A stretch of DNA of 64,000 nt, taken from assembly GCA_964511185.1 (NCBI GenBank), contig CAZEDU010000001.1:62001-126000 (forward strand). Direction: 5' to 3'. This document shows, piece by piece, positions 1 to 8,477 of this stretch. Position 1 is the first letter of the stretch; each line of letters begins with the position of its first letter. The DNA comes from CAZEDU01 sp964511185. GTDB lineage: Bacteria; Myxococcota; Myxococcia; Myxococcales; Myxococcaceae. Position numbers and translations under genes: made by a program. Under the pieces are notes generated by a model. That model was not told where the DNA came from and did no database searches. It was given only the letters and a program-made list of their open reading frames with translations.

Positions 1-834
1 ATTCACCGCGAGAAGGGCACGCAGGCCTTCCGCGACATCATCCGCGAGCTGTCCTCGGGGAAGACCGACAAGCGCGCGGTCGAGACGGCCTACGGCAAGC
101 CCTTCGCCGCGTTCGAGCGCTCGTGGCTCGCGCACGTGAAGAAGCAGCCCTTCCCCAAGGACGTCCTTCCTCCCTCGACCGACGAGCGCAAGGAGCTCAA
201 GGACGAGCGCGCGAAGGGCAAGGACCCGGGCAAGAAGGGCCGCGAGATTTCGTTCGGCGACTTCGACGAGGTGCGAGAGCCCGACGGGCGCCGGTTCGCG
301 CACTTAGGCGAGCTGCTGCGCGAGCGGAACCGCATCCGCGCCGCGGCCGAGGAGTACGGCAAGGCGCACAAGGTGGTGGGCGACAAGTACGAGTCCATCT
401 CCAACAAGTACGCGCTCGCGCTGCTCGAGCTGGGCCGGCTGGAGGAGGCGGAGAAGGTGTTGAAGGGCTCGCTCACGGTGCACCCCGGCTCGGCGCCGAC
501 ACACGTGAAGCTCGGGCGCATTCACCTGCGCCGGCAAGAGTGGAGGGCGGCGCTCGACGCGTACCTGGCCGCGCTCGCCGCCAACCCGTTCGACGAGGAG
601 ATTCACGTCGCGCTCTACCGCGTGCACGAGGCGCTCGGGCAGCAGGCGCTGCGCGAGCGGGCGCGCAAGGCGGTGACGCTGCTCACCGGGGTGAAGCCCG
701 ACCTGGTGCCGCAGCTGGCCCGGGCGCTCGCCAAGGAAGGCGAGAACTTGGCCAACGTCGACCTGCCGACCGCGCCCGAGGCGCCCGCAAGCGGCGACGC
801 CGGCGCGCGCGCAGAGCCCGCCCGCACCCGGTGA
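1..834 (+). CDS. C-terminal part of a TPR-containing protein (5' end outside window)
   Basis: The frame is open from base 1 to the TGA at 832-834, so this is the last 277 residues of a longer protein. The first ~45 residues (ending around AFERSWLAHVKK) resemble the tail of the gluzincin-like peptidase MA domain that often precedes TPR repeats in myxobacterial proteins; that part is inference. About two TPR-like helical hairpins follow (around LALLELGRLEEAEKVLKGSL and HLRRQEWRAALDAYLAAL). The C-terminus is an Ala/Pro-rich tail. TPRs mediate protein-protein contacts. A Met 45 codons in (position 136) could be misread as a start, but the coding signal continues upstream of it. A paired GGGGAC palindrome begins 5 bp after the stop. 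Confidence 0.7.
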   Translation: MHREKGTQAFRDIIRELSSGKTDKRAVETAYGKPFAAFERSWLAHVKKQPFPKDVLPPSTDERKELKDERAKGKDPGKKGREISFGDFDEVREPDGRRFAHLGELLRERNRIRAAAEEYGKAHKVVGDKYESISNKYALALLELGRLEEAEKVLKGSLTVHPGSAPTHVKLGRIHLRRQEWRAALDAYLAALAANPFDEEIHVALYRVHEALGQQALRERARKAVTLLTGVKPDLVPQLARALAKEGENLANVDLPTAPEAPASGDAGARAEPARTR

Positions 835-838
835 AGAC

Positions 839-866
839 GGGGACCGTCCCCGAAGGGGACTGCCCC
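839..866. repeat. Paired GGGGACnGTCCCC palindrome, locus 1
   Basis: GGGGACCGTCCCC (839-851) is followed after GAA by the near copy GGGGACTGCCCC (855-866). It lies 5 bp after the stop of the TPR gene. The same element recurs near 5128, 17942 and 53985, always at a gene 3' end. It resembles a REP/BIME-type element and could fold as a transcript-end hairpin. Confidence 0.75.
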
Positions 867-1026
867 GGCGGTTCCAGGCCCTGAAGCCAGCACACGCCTC
901 GCGACACCCCGCAGTCCGCCATTCGACACCGTGTCGCCCTCGGGTTCCGTGTTGGCGCGCGCGCGTTTGCGACCCAAGTTGATCAGCCCGTACAAGGCGC
1001 CCCGCTTTCACCCGAGGTTTCGCCGT

Positions 1027-1428
1027 ATGTCGTTCCGCGCATTCGTTGTCGCGTCCCTCTTCTTCCTCGCCGGCTGCGCCGCGGGCCGCGACGCGCAAGG
1101 CCCTCGCCGCTCCACCACGGACACGCCCGGCGCGCTCGAGTCCCTGCACTGCGAGAGCGACGCGAAGGCGCTGGCCACGCCGGTCTCGTACCGCGACGAG
1201 CTGGCGTGCGGAGACATCCTCGCCTTGAGCGGCGACCCTTCGGGCGCGGTGGCGCGGTGGAAGCGCGCGTTCGAGCGGGCCACCAGCACCGACCAGCGCT
1301 GCGAGGCGCTCGACCGAATTCGCACCGACGGCCGCTACCTGGTGTCGGCGAACAGCGAGTTCCGCAACCAGTGTCGCGAGCGCATCGAGAAGGCGAGCGC
1401 GGCGATGCCGGCGCGCGCCGCCGAGTAA
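1027..1428 (+). CDS. Small lipoprotein of unknown function
   Basis: A 133-residue protein. I chose the ATG at 1027 rather than an upstream in-frame start at 931, because MSFRAFVVASLFFLAGC is a clean lipoprotein signal peptide with lipobox LAGC. The mature part is hydrophilic, has four scattered Cys, and contains a short TPR-like stretch (LSGDPSGAVARWKRAF). It is expected to be anchored in the cell envelope. It converges on the MshEN gene with only 5 bp between the stops. I do not recognise the family. Confidence 0.72.
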   Translation: MSFRAFVVASLFFLAGCAAGRDAQGPRRSTTDTPGALESLHCESDAKALATPVSYRDELACGDILALSGDPSGAVARWKRAFERATSTDQRCEALDRIRTDGRYLVSANSEFRNQCRERIEKASAAMPARAAE

Positions 1429-1433
1429 CGCCT

Positions 1434-2375
1434 TCAGGCCCGCGCGGCCGGCCCGCGCTGCACCTGCTGAATCGCCTGCAGGAGCCGCCGCAGGTCCACC
1501 GGCGCGGTGATGTAGCTGCGCGCCCCCATCGCGCGCGCCTTCTCCACGTCCGCCTCGGGGTTCTTGCCGGCCACCACCAGCGAGGCGTTGCACCGGACGC
1601 CGGCCTTGATCAGCGCCTCCGCCGACGGCAGCGGCATCACCGCCACGTCCTTCGCGCGCGCGCCGACCAGCTTGTCGTGCGCCACGACTTGGGCGGCGAC
1701 GTTCTGCGCCTGCAGCGCCTGCGCCATCGCCTGACCCACCCCTTCGGGCCAGCCATAGAGGAAGACCGAGCCGTTCGCGTCGCTCGCCGGTTGCGGCGCG
1801 GTGGCTGGCGGGTTCGGGGCCTGCGTGCGCAGCGACTCGGGGTCGAACTCCTGCTCGTCGGCCTTGAGGCCCGCACCGGTGCCGATGGGGGAAGCGGCCG
1901 CCTGCAGCTCGACGTTCTCGCCCGAATACACCCAGCGAATCGCCCGCTCGATGGCCTCGTCCCACGCCAGAATCGGCTCGACGCGCGACTTCTTCGAGAC
2001 CGCGCGCACCGCGTCGAGCGCGCTCAAGTCGGCGGGCGCGGCGATCGCGACGACCAGCGTCTCCTGGCGCGCGCCCTCCAGCCGCAGGGGAACCACCCGG
2101 TGCTGCTCGGCGACGCGCTGGCTGATCAGCACACCCAGGTCGGGGTCGAGCGGGACCTGATCCAGATCAATCCACGGCAGCCCGGTCTGCTTCGCGAGGG
2201 CCTCCAGCACCTGCTCGGGGCGCACGAAGCCCTTCTCCACGAGCGCGCGGCCGAGCGGCATGCCCCATTGTTGGTGGTGAGCGATGGCGGACTGCAGCTG
2301 CAGCTCGTCGATGAGCTTGAGCTGCTTGAGAATCTCACCGAGCTTGAGCTTCTTCAGCGCGACCACCCCCCCCAA
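1434..2375 (-). CDS. MshEN (GspE N-terminal) domain protein with C-terminal pseudo-receiver-like domain
   Basis: About 313 residues. The N-terminal ~110 residues match the MshEN/T2SSE_N domain, with the repeated KLGEIL...L...A and PLGRALVEKGFV...VLEALAKQ pattern. In GspE/MshE ATPases this motif binds c-di-GMP. No ATPase domain follows. The linker is Pro/Ala-rich, and residues ~200-313 have the alternating strand/helix pattern of a receiver (VFLYGWPEGVG, VAVMPLPS, LVVAGKN, SYITAPVDLRRLLQAI) but no phosphorylatable Asp after strand 3. It is therefore probably a c-di-GMP-responsive adaptor rather than a motor; this is inference. The start is uncertain: TTG at 2375, or GTG at 2366. Confidence 0.75.
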   Translation of the reverse strand: MGGVVALKKLKLGEILKQLKLIDELQLQSAIAHHQQWGMPLGRALVEKGFVRPEQVLEALAKQTGLPWIDLDQVPLDPDLGVLISQRVAEQHRVVPLRLEGARQETLVVAIAAPADLSALDAVRAVSKKSRVEPILAWDEAIERAIRWVYSGENVELQAAASPIGTGAGLKADEQEFDPESLRTQAPNPPATAPQPASDANGSVFLYGWPEGVGQAMAQALQAQNVAAQVVAHDKLVGARAKDVAVMPLPSAEALIKAGVRCNASLVVAGKNPEADVEKARAMGARSYITAPVDLRRLLQAIQQVQRGPAARA

Positions 2376-2489
2376 TGAACGGCTCGTGCTGCCTCACATT
2401 CTCGATCAACTTCGCTGGCCAGCGACAATGCCGTCCGTCTTTTCGCCGCGGAAGGTCGGGACCCTCCGCACCCGACCGCACCTTTCCGC

Positions 2490-4523
2490 TCAGCGCACGA
2501 GGTCGTGCTGGTACGACAGCCGCAACGTCAGCTCGCGGTCGAGGCCCGGCAGCGGCCGGTGTCCTCCGTCGTAAGGCTGGAGGAAGTCGTACCGCGCGCC
2601 GAGCAGGTTGTGTAGGCCGCCGGCGAGCTCGAGCCCCTGAGCGCCGAACAGGTCGGTCTGCCGGACGAACAGGTCGAGCAGCACGGTGTCCCCGCTGCCC
2701 ACCACCAGCGGATTCCCCGCCGCGTCGACGCCGCGCCAGCCGTAGCGGCTCGAGAGCCAGAGGAGCGACGGCGTCACCCACAGCCCGCGGAGCACACGAA
2801 CGCTTCCGCTCGCGGCGACCTTGTGGAGCGGAAAGCCCAAGAGCAGCGCGCCGCGCGACGGCACCCGGTACGAATCGACCTGGTTCTTCCCGGCGGTGGT
2901 CGCGAACGAGTAGCTCGCCTTCAGCCAACCTCGGGCGTGCTGGACGCGGTACTCGAGCTCGAGCCCGCGTGAGCCGGTGCGCGGGAAGTTCGCGTAGCCC
3001 TCGGTGTCGGTCGCCGCGTCGTAGCCGTAGACGATGGGGCGGCGCACGGTGATGTCGAAGCCGTTGAGCGCCAGGTACATCGCGTCGGTCAGCTGGTAGC
3101 CCGCCTCGCCTTCGAACACCCGGGTGCGCTCGGGCAGCACGTCGAGCCCCAGCGAGGCGTTCTCGATGCCCGGCGTGCGGAACGCGTCTGCGAAGAGCAG
3201 CTTGAAGTGAAAGCGGCCGAACGTCTTCGTCACGCCGGCGCGCGGCACGAAGGAAGGGCCGAACTCGCTGTGGAGCTCGTAGCGCACGCCGCCGGTCAGG
3301 TTCAGCCACGGCGTGTCCCAGAGCACCTGCGTGAACGCCGCCAGGTTCCGGTGTTGCAGCGACGCCTCGCTGCCGAAGAAGAACGACTGCGAGCCGGTCT
3401 CGAGCAGCTGGTTGAGCCGCGCGTCGTCGACGTAGCCTTCCAGCCCGACCAGCGCGTTGAGCGCGTCGGTCACGTCGTAGGAGAAGGTGGCGCCGAGCAG
3501 GTAGTGGTCGACGGTCTTGTCGTAGAAGAGATCCGACGCGGAATCCGTGACGCGCCAGGGCTGCTGCCGCTTCCACTGAAAGCGCGGAGCGAGCACTGCG
3601 TCGCCCAGCGCCCAGTCGTAGCGCAGCTCGGCGAAGGTGGAGCGGAAGGCCACCACGTCCGCCCGGGGCAGCACGTCGCCGTAGCCGTCGCGCGTCTCCA
3701 CCTCGTGGTCGTGGTGCACGAAGCGCAGGCGCGCGCCGCGGTAGGCGGTCGCCAGGTTCAAGTACCCCAAGGACAGACCCGACGCGTCGCCCATCGAGTA
3801 GCTCTGCCCGGAGAAGTCGTAGTAGGGCCGGCCGCTGCGAATCGCCTGGCCGAGCGCCCCGGCGGCGCTGAACGAGAGGCCGGGCACGTGCTCGAGCTCC
3901 CGGCCGACCTGAAAGCCGATGCCCCGACGGGCGAACGCGTCGGCGTGAAACCCCGCGCGCGCCGAGACGTAGGCGCCGTTCAGCGCCGCGCCGCGGGTGA
4001 TGATGTTCACCACCGCCAGCTCGGCGAAGCCGCCGTAGATGCTCGAGCCCGGGCCGCGGATGATTTCGATGCGCTCGATCTGATCTATCGGCAGCTCGTT
4101 GCCGAGCGGAAAGGTCGAGTACAGCCGCTCGTTGAGCTCCTGCCCGTCGAGCAGGAAGAGCACCTTGCCTTCGTATCCCCAGTTCCCGCGGACGCCGACG
4201 CCCGCCACACCCTCCACGTCGACGCCGAAGGTGAAGCCGGGCACGCGGTGCAGCACGTCGACCAAGTCGCGCGCGCCCCACGCCAGAATCTCCTCGCGGG
4301 TCACAATCGTGACGACGCCCGGCACGTCGCGCAGCCCCTTTGCCTTCTTGGTGGCCACCGACACTTCGGCGTCGAGCAGCGCCTCGAGCGACAAGTCAGC
4401 GACGTCCGAGCCGGAGCCCGCGTTCTCTTCTTGCGCCGGCGGCTCGGTCGGAGGCGGCGCCGTGGATGGCTCGGACGTGTGGAGCGCCATCCAGGCGACC
4501 AGCACGACGGGGGTGAGGCTCAT
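2490..4523 (-). CDS. TonB-dependent outer-membrane receptor
   Basis: A 677-residue protein from an ATG at 4523. A short N-terminal hydrophobic stretch and Pro-rich linker precede a plug domain: the DVPGVVTIVTREEI segment, VLHRVPGF, LFLLDGQELNERLYS, IERIEIIRGPGSSIYGG. The rest is a ~500-residue beta-barrel with alternating aromatic strands. Members of this family import siderophores, cobalamin or sugars across the outer membrane using TonB energy. The substrate cannot be read from the sequence, and no partner TonB/ExbBD or periplasmic binding protein is nearby. It is divergent from the PilZ-like gene, with a 102-bp intergenic region between the starts. The signal peptide is atypical and short. 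Confidence 0.88.
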   Translation of the reverse strand: MSLTPVVLVAWMALHTSEPSTAPPPTEPPAQEENAGSGSDVADLSLEALLDAEVSVATKKAKGLRDVPGVVTIVTREEILAWGARDLVDVLHRVPGFTFGVDVEGVAGVGVRGNWGYEGKVLFLLDGQELNERLYSTFPLGNELPIDQIERIEIIRGPGSSIYGGFAELAVVNIITRGAALNGAYVSARAGFHADAFARRGIGFQVGRELEHVPGLSFSAAGALGQAIRSGRPYYDFSGQSYSMGDASGLSLGYLNLATAYRGARLRFVHHDHEVETRDGYGDVLPRADVVAFRSTFAELRYDWALGDAVLAPRFQWKRQQPWRVTDSASDLFYDKTVDHYLLGATFSYDVTDALNALVGLEGYVDDARLNQLLETGSQSFFFGSEASLQHRNLAAFTQVLWDTPWLNLTGGVRYELHSEFGPSFVPRAGVTKTFGRFHFKLLFADAFRTPGIENASLGLDVLPERTRVFEGEAGYQLTDAMYLALNGFDITVRRPIVYGYDAATDTEGYANFPRTGSRGLELEYRVQHARGWLKASYSFATTAGKNQVDSYRVPSRGALLLGFPLHKVAASGSVRVLRGLWVTPSLLWLSSRYGWRGVDAAGNPLVVGSGDTVLLDLFVRQTDLFGAQGLELAGGLHNLLGARYDFLQPYDGGHRPLPGLDRELTLRLSYQHDLVR

Positions 4524-4625
4524 GGCGTTTCGCTAGGCAATCACCACTTCTGATCACTTTCGAGATTTCACGCGCGCGGCGAAATTTTTGCCCAGTGCTG
4601 CGGGTCGCTACATGCTTGCGGCACC

Positions 4626-5048
4626 ATGAAACTCACTCCCGACCGCCGCAGTGACGCCGACCGCCGCCTGGTCGCGAAGATTTCTGATCCGCTCGAGCGC
4701 AGACGCGCCCGCCGCAGCGAGGAGCGCCGCGACTCTCCGCGCATCCGGACCAAGCTGTGGGTACGGGTGCAGTCGGTGGGCGGGTCGTTCGAGGAGCGCG
4801 AAGGCAACGTCGGGCTCGCCGGCGCCTACTTCCAGGACCGCCACCTGCCGCGCGGCACGGTGCTCGAGGTGCGCTTCTTCGTTCCGCCGCTCCGCGAGGA
4901 GCTGCACCTGACCGCCCGCGTGCTGCGGACGACGGTGGAAGACGGCCAGACCGGGCTGCACGTCGCCTTCGGTGACATGGAGCTCGAGCAGGAGCTCGCG
5001 CTCGCGCGCTGCCTGGACCACGCGCGGCTCCGGCCCGTGGGCCACTGA
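4626..5048 (+). CDS. PilZ-like domain protein
   Basis: A 140-residue soluble protein. A strongly charged N-terminal ~35 residues (many Arg/Asp/Glu) precede a PilZ-like beta-barrel: the RRDSPRIRTKLWVRV segment supplies the Arg-rich entry. NVGLAGAYFQ takes the place of the canonical D/NxSxxG motif, with Leu-Ala instead of Ser-x, so c-di-GMP binding may be weakened. HLTARVLRTTV and GLHVAFGDM complete the barrel. PilZ proteins are c-di-GMP effectors acting on motility, secretion or polysaccharide. It is divergent from the TonB receptor. Together with the MshEN protein and a GGDEF protein at 38.7 kb, it suggests active c-di-GMP signalling. Confidence 0.75.
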   Translation: MKLTPDRRSDADRRLVAKISDPLERRRARRSEERRDSPRIRTKLWVRVQSVGGSFEEREGNVGLAGAYFQDRHLPRGTVLEVRFFVPPLREELHLTARVLRTTVEDGQTGLHVAFGDMELEQELALARCLDHARLRPVGH

Positions 5049-5127
5049 GCGCGCCCACAGCGCGGTGAAGATCCGAGGCTGGAGCGGGAGACAGCGGCTC
5101 GAGCCCTATCGATGGCTCGCAGCTTCC

Positions 5128-5156
5128 GGGGACAGTCCCCGTTGGGGACAGTCCCC
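5128..5156. repeat. Paired GGGGACAGTCCCC palindrome, locus 2
   Basis: Two perfect copies of GGGGACAGTCCCC (5128-5140 and 5144-5156) are separated by GTT. The second copy ends on the first base of the CTA that is the stop codon of the minus-strand GH13-like gene, so the element abuts that gene's 3' end. This is the best-preserved copy of the family in the window. Confidence 0.85.
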
Positions 5157-7774
5157 TACTGCAGGAAGAAGAAACCGTTCGGACCGACGGTCAGCTCGAC
5201 GTGGTCGCCCGCGTCGCGCAGCTCGACCCTCTGAACCGTCTTGAGGTCGAACGGCCGGTAGACGCGCCCGCGCTCGGTGGCGATCACGTCGACCAGCTTG
5301 CCCGGCACCCGGTTCCAGCCGAGCGCTTTTTGGAGCTCGGCCTTGCTGATCCGCACCGTGCGCGGCTGATTCGACACGTTGAACACCTGGAGCAAGCCCG
5401 AGTGGCGCGGCGCCGTGCGCGCGAGCACCGCCACCGCCGTATCGCCCGTCGGCACCACCGCCGGACGGCGGCTGCGCAGCGCGGCGTTCTTCTTCCACAG
5501 CCGGTTGAGCACCCGCACCACCTCGAGCGGCTCGAAGCGCGCGCGGACGTGGCGCTTCCAATCCGAGAGCGCCACCGGGCCGCGGCCCAGGTCGCGCGCG
5601 TCGAACGCCTTGCGGAAGTTGATCGGCTCGCCCGCCTCCTGCTGCTTCCGCAGGCGCCCGCGCATCTGGCCGAGCGCGAACTCGATGTTGTTCCCGTTCG
5701 GGATGAGCGAGCGGTAGTAGACCGCCGGCATCTCGGTGCCCGCGTAGTTGAGCGCCTGCGCGAGCGCCATCTTCTTCGGGTCCAGGCCCAACAGGTGCGC
5801 GGGGTCATCGCCCGCGGCGCGGCCGGCGAAGTTGCTGAACGCCGGCTTCTTCAGCTCCTCCCGCAGCGCCGCGAGCGCGGTGTCGATGTCGACCGGCCCC
5901 TTCTTCTCGAGCGCGTCGATGGCGTCGAGCGGATCGCGCAGCCGGCCCTCGGCGGTGAGCGCGTCGCGCAGGGGCTCGGGCAGCAGGTTCTCGTCGTGCA
6001 GCCGCTGGCCGTAGCCCAGCTTCTTGCCGTTCTTCGGCGGGTTCGCCGCCTCGGTCCGAATGTGGCGCAGGAAGGCCGTCGCGTCGCCCGTCAAGAGCGC
6101 CTCGCTGTTGACCTGGGCCGCCTTGAACTCGAGCGCGAGCGAGCCGCGCGACGAGTACGTGCGGCCGGCGACCTGGAACGACGGGTCGAGCCAGTCGCTG
6201 CGGATCTGCTCGGGCGGCAAGAACGCCTCGGGCAGGACTTGCCGGCCCGGCGCCATCAGCTGCCCGACCACCGCCTTGTACTCCCCGTAGGCGTGGGTGA
6301 GCGGGATGTTCAGGTGGTCGGTGCCGATCGCCGCGGTGCTGTCCTTCGCGTGGATGATGGCGTCGAGCCGTTCGTCGGCTTGGCCCAGCTCGGCGCCGCG
6401 GCCGGTCGACTCCAGGTCCTCGTGCAGCACCTTCGGGTGGGCGATGTTCTTGTCGAACTGGATGTTGCCCATGAACGACATCGCGAAGTCGACCGCCACC
6501 TCCGGCGTCTCGCCGCGGTCGAGCTGGGCCTTCAGCTCTGCGCGCACGCGGTCGCGGTTCGCCCGCTGAATGCGCTGAAGCTCGAGCTGCGCGGCCTTCG
6601 GCAGGAAGCGCTTGCCCTCCGCGTCGGGCTCGGGAAGCCCGTGGCGCTGGTAGAGCGCGCGCACTTGATTCTGCGCGGTGGCGTCGAGCGCGAAGGCGCC
6701 CAGCGTGCGCTCCAGCACGTCCAGGTCGCGGAACTTGCCCTGGACCGGAATCATCTTGCGCACCAGCGAGTGCGGGTTCGAGTCCGGGAAAATGGCCCAC
6801 ATGCGCGAGACCGCGCCGCCGTGTTCTCCACCGGTGTGGACGAGCACGTTCATCGTCTGGCCGTTCACCCAGTCGTTGACGTCGACCTTCACCGCGCCGG
6901 TGTAGTGGATGTGCTGATCCAACAGATCGAGGTCGCCGGCGAGCAGCGCTTGCGTGCGCGGGTGCAAGCGCGAGTTGTGGTTGGCGATGAAGTCGGTGAT
7001 GGCGCCGATGTTGCGCTCGACCATCTCCTTCATGAAGGCGCGGTAGGCCTCGTCGCCGCCGTAGCGTGGATCCACCCGCGTCGGATCAATCTGCGAGTAC
7101 CCGCCGTCGAGGCCGTCTTCTATTCGGTCGGGCGGGTACATGTAGCGATCGAACGACAGCCCGCGATCGGGCAGCCCCGCCCAGGCCGCGAGCCGCTGCC
7201 CCAAGCGCGCCAGCCGGTTCTGCGCCGGCTTCTTGCCCTGCATCACCGGCAGGAAGTCGATCAGGTCGGTGAAGGTCGCGTTCTGCTTTCCCTGGGGAAC
7301 CGCGACGTGCCCCACGTAGCCGTGGAAGATGGGGCCGCGCGCCTCCAGGTCCTCCGGGATGCGCTCGTAGAAACGGCGCACCGCCTTCGACTGGTTCAGC
7401 TTCGCCTCGAGGATTCGGTTCCAGGTGAGGACGTAGACCTCGTCGGCGCGCTCGCCGGCCAAGGCGTCGACGCGGTCGCGCAGCACCCGGTCCCACTCGC
7501 CGAGCTCCTTGCCGTAGAGCTTCCGGAGCGGCGCCCACGGGTTGTCCGCGCCGTCGATCGCCGCGCGAATCGCCCGCGTCTCCACCTTCGGGTCGAACGA
7601 ATCCAGCTTCGACGTGATGGGCCCCAACACGCGTTGCGGCTGCGGCCGAACGACGTTCTTCGAAACCGCGCGCTGCACGAGAGCGACGGGCTTCAGCGGC
7701 GACGCGAGCGCGCGCTGGACACGAAAGGTCGACCGGGGAAGGCGCGGAGCGAATCGAGGTGGGGGCCGAATCAT
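5156..7774 (-). CDS. Divergent GH13 (alpha-amylase superfamily)-like protein
   Basis: An 872-residue protein from an ATG at 7774. The first ~60 residues are Pro/Arg-rich. GH13 hallmarks are present: GGYSQIDPTRVDPRYGG then GAITDFIANHNS (conserved region I, DxxxNH); MPAVYYRSLIPNGNN, like the GH13 segment G-x-P-x-(I/V)-YY; and a C-terminal beta-sandwich of ~90 residues ending PNGFFFLQ, like amylase domain C. I cannot find a canonical GfRxD nucleophile motif or an FxxNHD region IV; the nearest candidate for the latter is GTDHLNIPLTHAYGEY. It may be a catalytically altered amylase relative, or a subfamily whose motifs I cannot place. The neighbouring upstream gene on this strand encodes a proline-rich protein. 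Confidence 0.65.
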   Translation of the reverse strand: MIRPPPRFAPRLPRSTFRVQRALASPLKPVALVQRAVSKNVVRPQPQRVLGPITSKLDSFDPKVETRAIRAAIDGADNPWAPLRKLYGKELGEWDRVLRDRVDALAGERADEVYVLTWNRILEAKLNQSKAVRRFYERIPEDLEARGPIFHGYVGHVAVPQGKQNATFTDLIDFLPVMQGKKPAQNRLARLGQRLAAWAGLPDRGLSFDRYMYPPDRIEDGLDGGYSQIDPTRVDPRYGGDEAYRAFMKEMVERNIGAITDFIANHNSRLHPRTQALLAGDLDLLDQHIHYTGAVKVDVNDWVNGQTMNVLVHTGGEHGGAVSRMWAIFPDSNPHSLVRKMIPVQGKFRDLDVLERTLGAFALDATAQNQVRALYQRHGLPEPDAEGKRFLPKAAQLELQRIQRANRDRVRAELKAQLDRGETPEVAVDFAMSFMGNIQFDKNIAHPKVLHEDLESTGRGAELGQADERLDAIIHAKDSTAAIGTDHLNIPLTHAYGEYKAVVGQLMAPGRQVLPEAFLPPEQIRSDWLDPSFQVAGRTYSSRGSLALEFKAAQVNSEALLTGDATAFLRHIRTEAANPPKNGKKLGYGQRLHDENLLPEPLRDALTAEGRLRDPLDAIDALEKKGPVDIDTALAALREELKKPAFSNFAGRAAGDDPAHLLGLDPKKMALAQALNYAGTEMPAVYYRSLIPNGNNIEFALGQMRGRLRKQQEAGEPINFRKAFDARDLGRGPVALSDWKRHVRARFEPLEVVRVLNRLWKKNAALRSRRPAVVPTGDTAVAVLARTAPRHSGLLQVFNVSNQPRTVRISKAELQKALGWNRVPGKLVDVIATERGRVYRPFDLKTVQRVELRDAGDHVELTVGPNGFFFLQ

Positions 7775-7877
7775 CTCGATTGGTTATCGAGGGTTTCCCT
7801 GCCCGAGGTGCGTGGCCACCGCGAGAATTCGCAGGGTGGATGTCGAGCGTTTTCGCTGGGTTGAAGCGCGATGCGGA

Positions 7878-8318
7878 TCAGAACTGCCGCGGCGGCGGGA
7901 AGCGCGCCGGCGTGCCGGTATCGACCGGTTTGGGCACCGGCAACGGCTTGGGCACGGGGAGCGCCTTGGGCAGCTGGACCGTCGAGGCGGGCCAAACGAC
8001 CGGGTCGAGCCTCGGCAGCGACGGGGGGAGGGGCAGCGGCGGCGGGAGCTTGAGCGCGGCGGGCAACGGAGGCGCCGGGGGGATGCGCGGTGCCGACAGA
8101 CGCCAGTTCCGGTTCGCATGCGCCGACATCGGGAGCGCGACCTTCCCCGGCAGCGGCGTTGCGGGCGGCAGGGGGACGTTCTTCGAAGGGAAGTTCGTCT
8201 TGGGGATTCGGACCTGCCGCGGCCATGCGAGGTTGTTTCCGTCGCGGCCATAGCCGCCGATGACGGTTCGGCTGACGACGCGGTGAAGGCGGGCGAGAAA
8301 GACGGGCATCGTGCCCAT
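7878..8318 (-). CDS. Proline-rich hypothetical protein
   Basis: A 146-residue protein from an ATG at 8318. The C-terminal half is dominated by Pro-Leu-Pro runs (PPAPPLPAALKLPPP, LPVPKPLPVPKP). Third codon positions in this frame are almost all G or C, the coding signature of this genome, which favours it over the overlapping plus-strand Gly-rich frame. There is no signal peptide or membrane segment. It lies 103 bp upstream of the GH13-like gene on the same strand, and that protein also starts with a Pro-rich segment, so the two may be functionally linked. I do not recognise the family. Confidence 0.5.
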   Translation of the reverse strand: MGTMPVFLARLHRVVSRTVIGGYGRDGNNLAWPRQVRIPKTNFPSKNVPLPPATPLPGKVALPMSAHANRNWRLSAPRIPPAPPLPAALKLPPPLPLPPSLPRLDPVVWPASTVQLPKALPVPKPLPVPKPVDTGTPARFPPPRQF

Positions 8319-8477
8319 TTTCAGACGTTGGGCGGGAAAGGTTGCCTGCTCGGAGCGCTCGCTTACCGCCCCAACGGACGCCCGGGCTCCCCGCCCGGGC
8401 CAGGGAATGCGCCGAGGTTGCGCCGGTTTGCAGCTGCGTTTGTACCTAGCGTTTGGCCCCGACCCTATTTAAGAGTC

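Noticed and set aside
7759..8253. Glycine-rich plus-strand frame overlapping the proline-rich gene
   Set aside because: Its third codon positions are not G/C-biased, while the opposite strand frame is; it is the mirror of the Pro-rich coding sequence.
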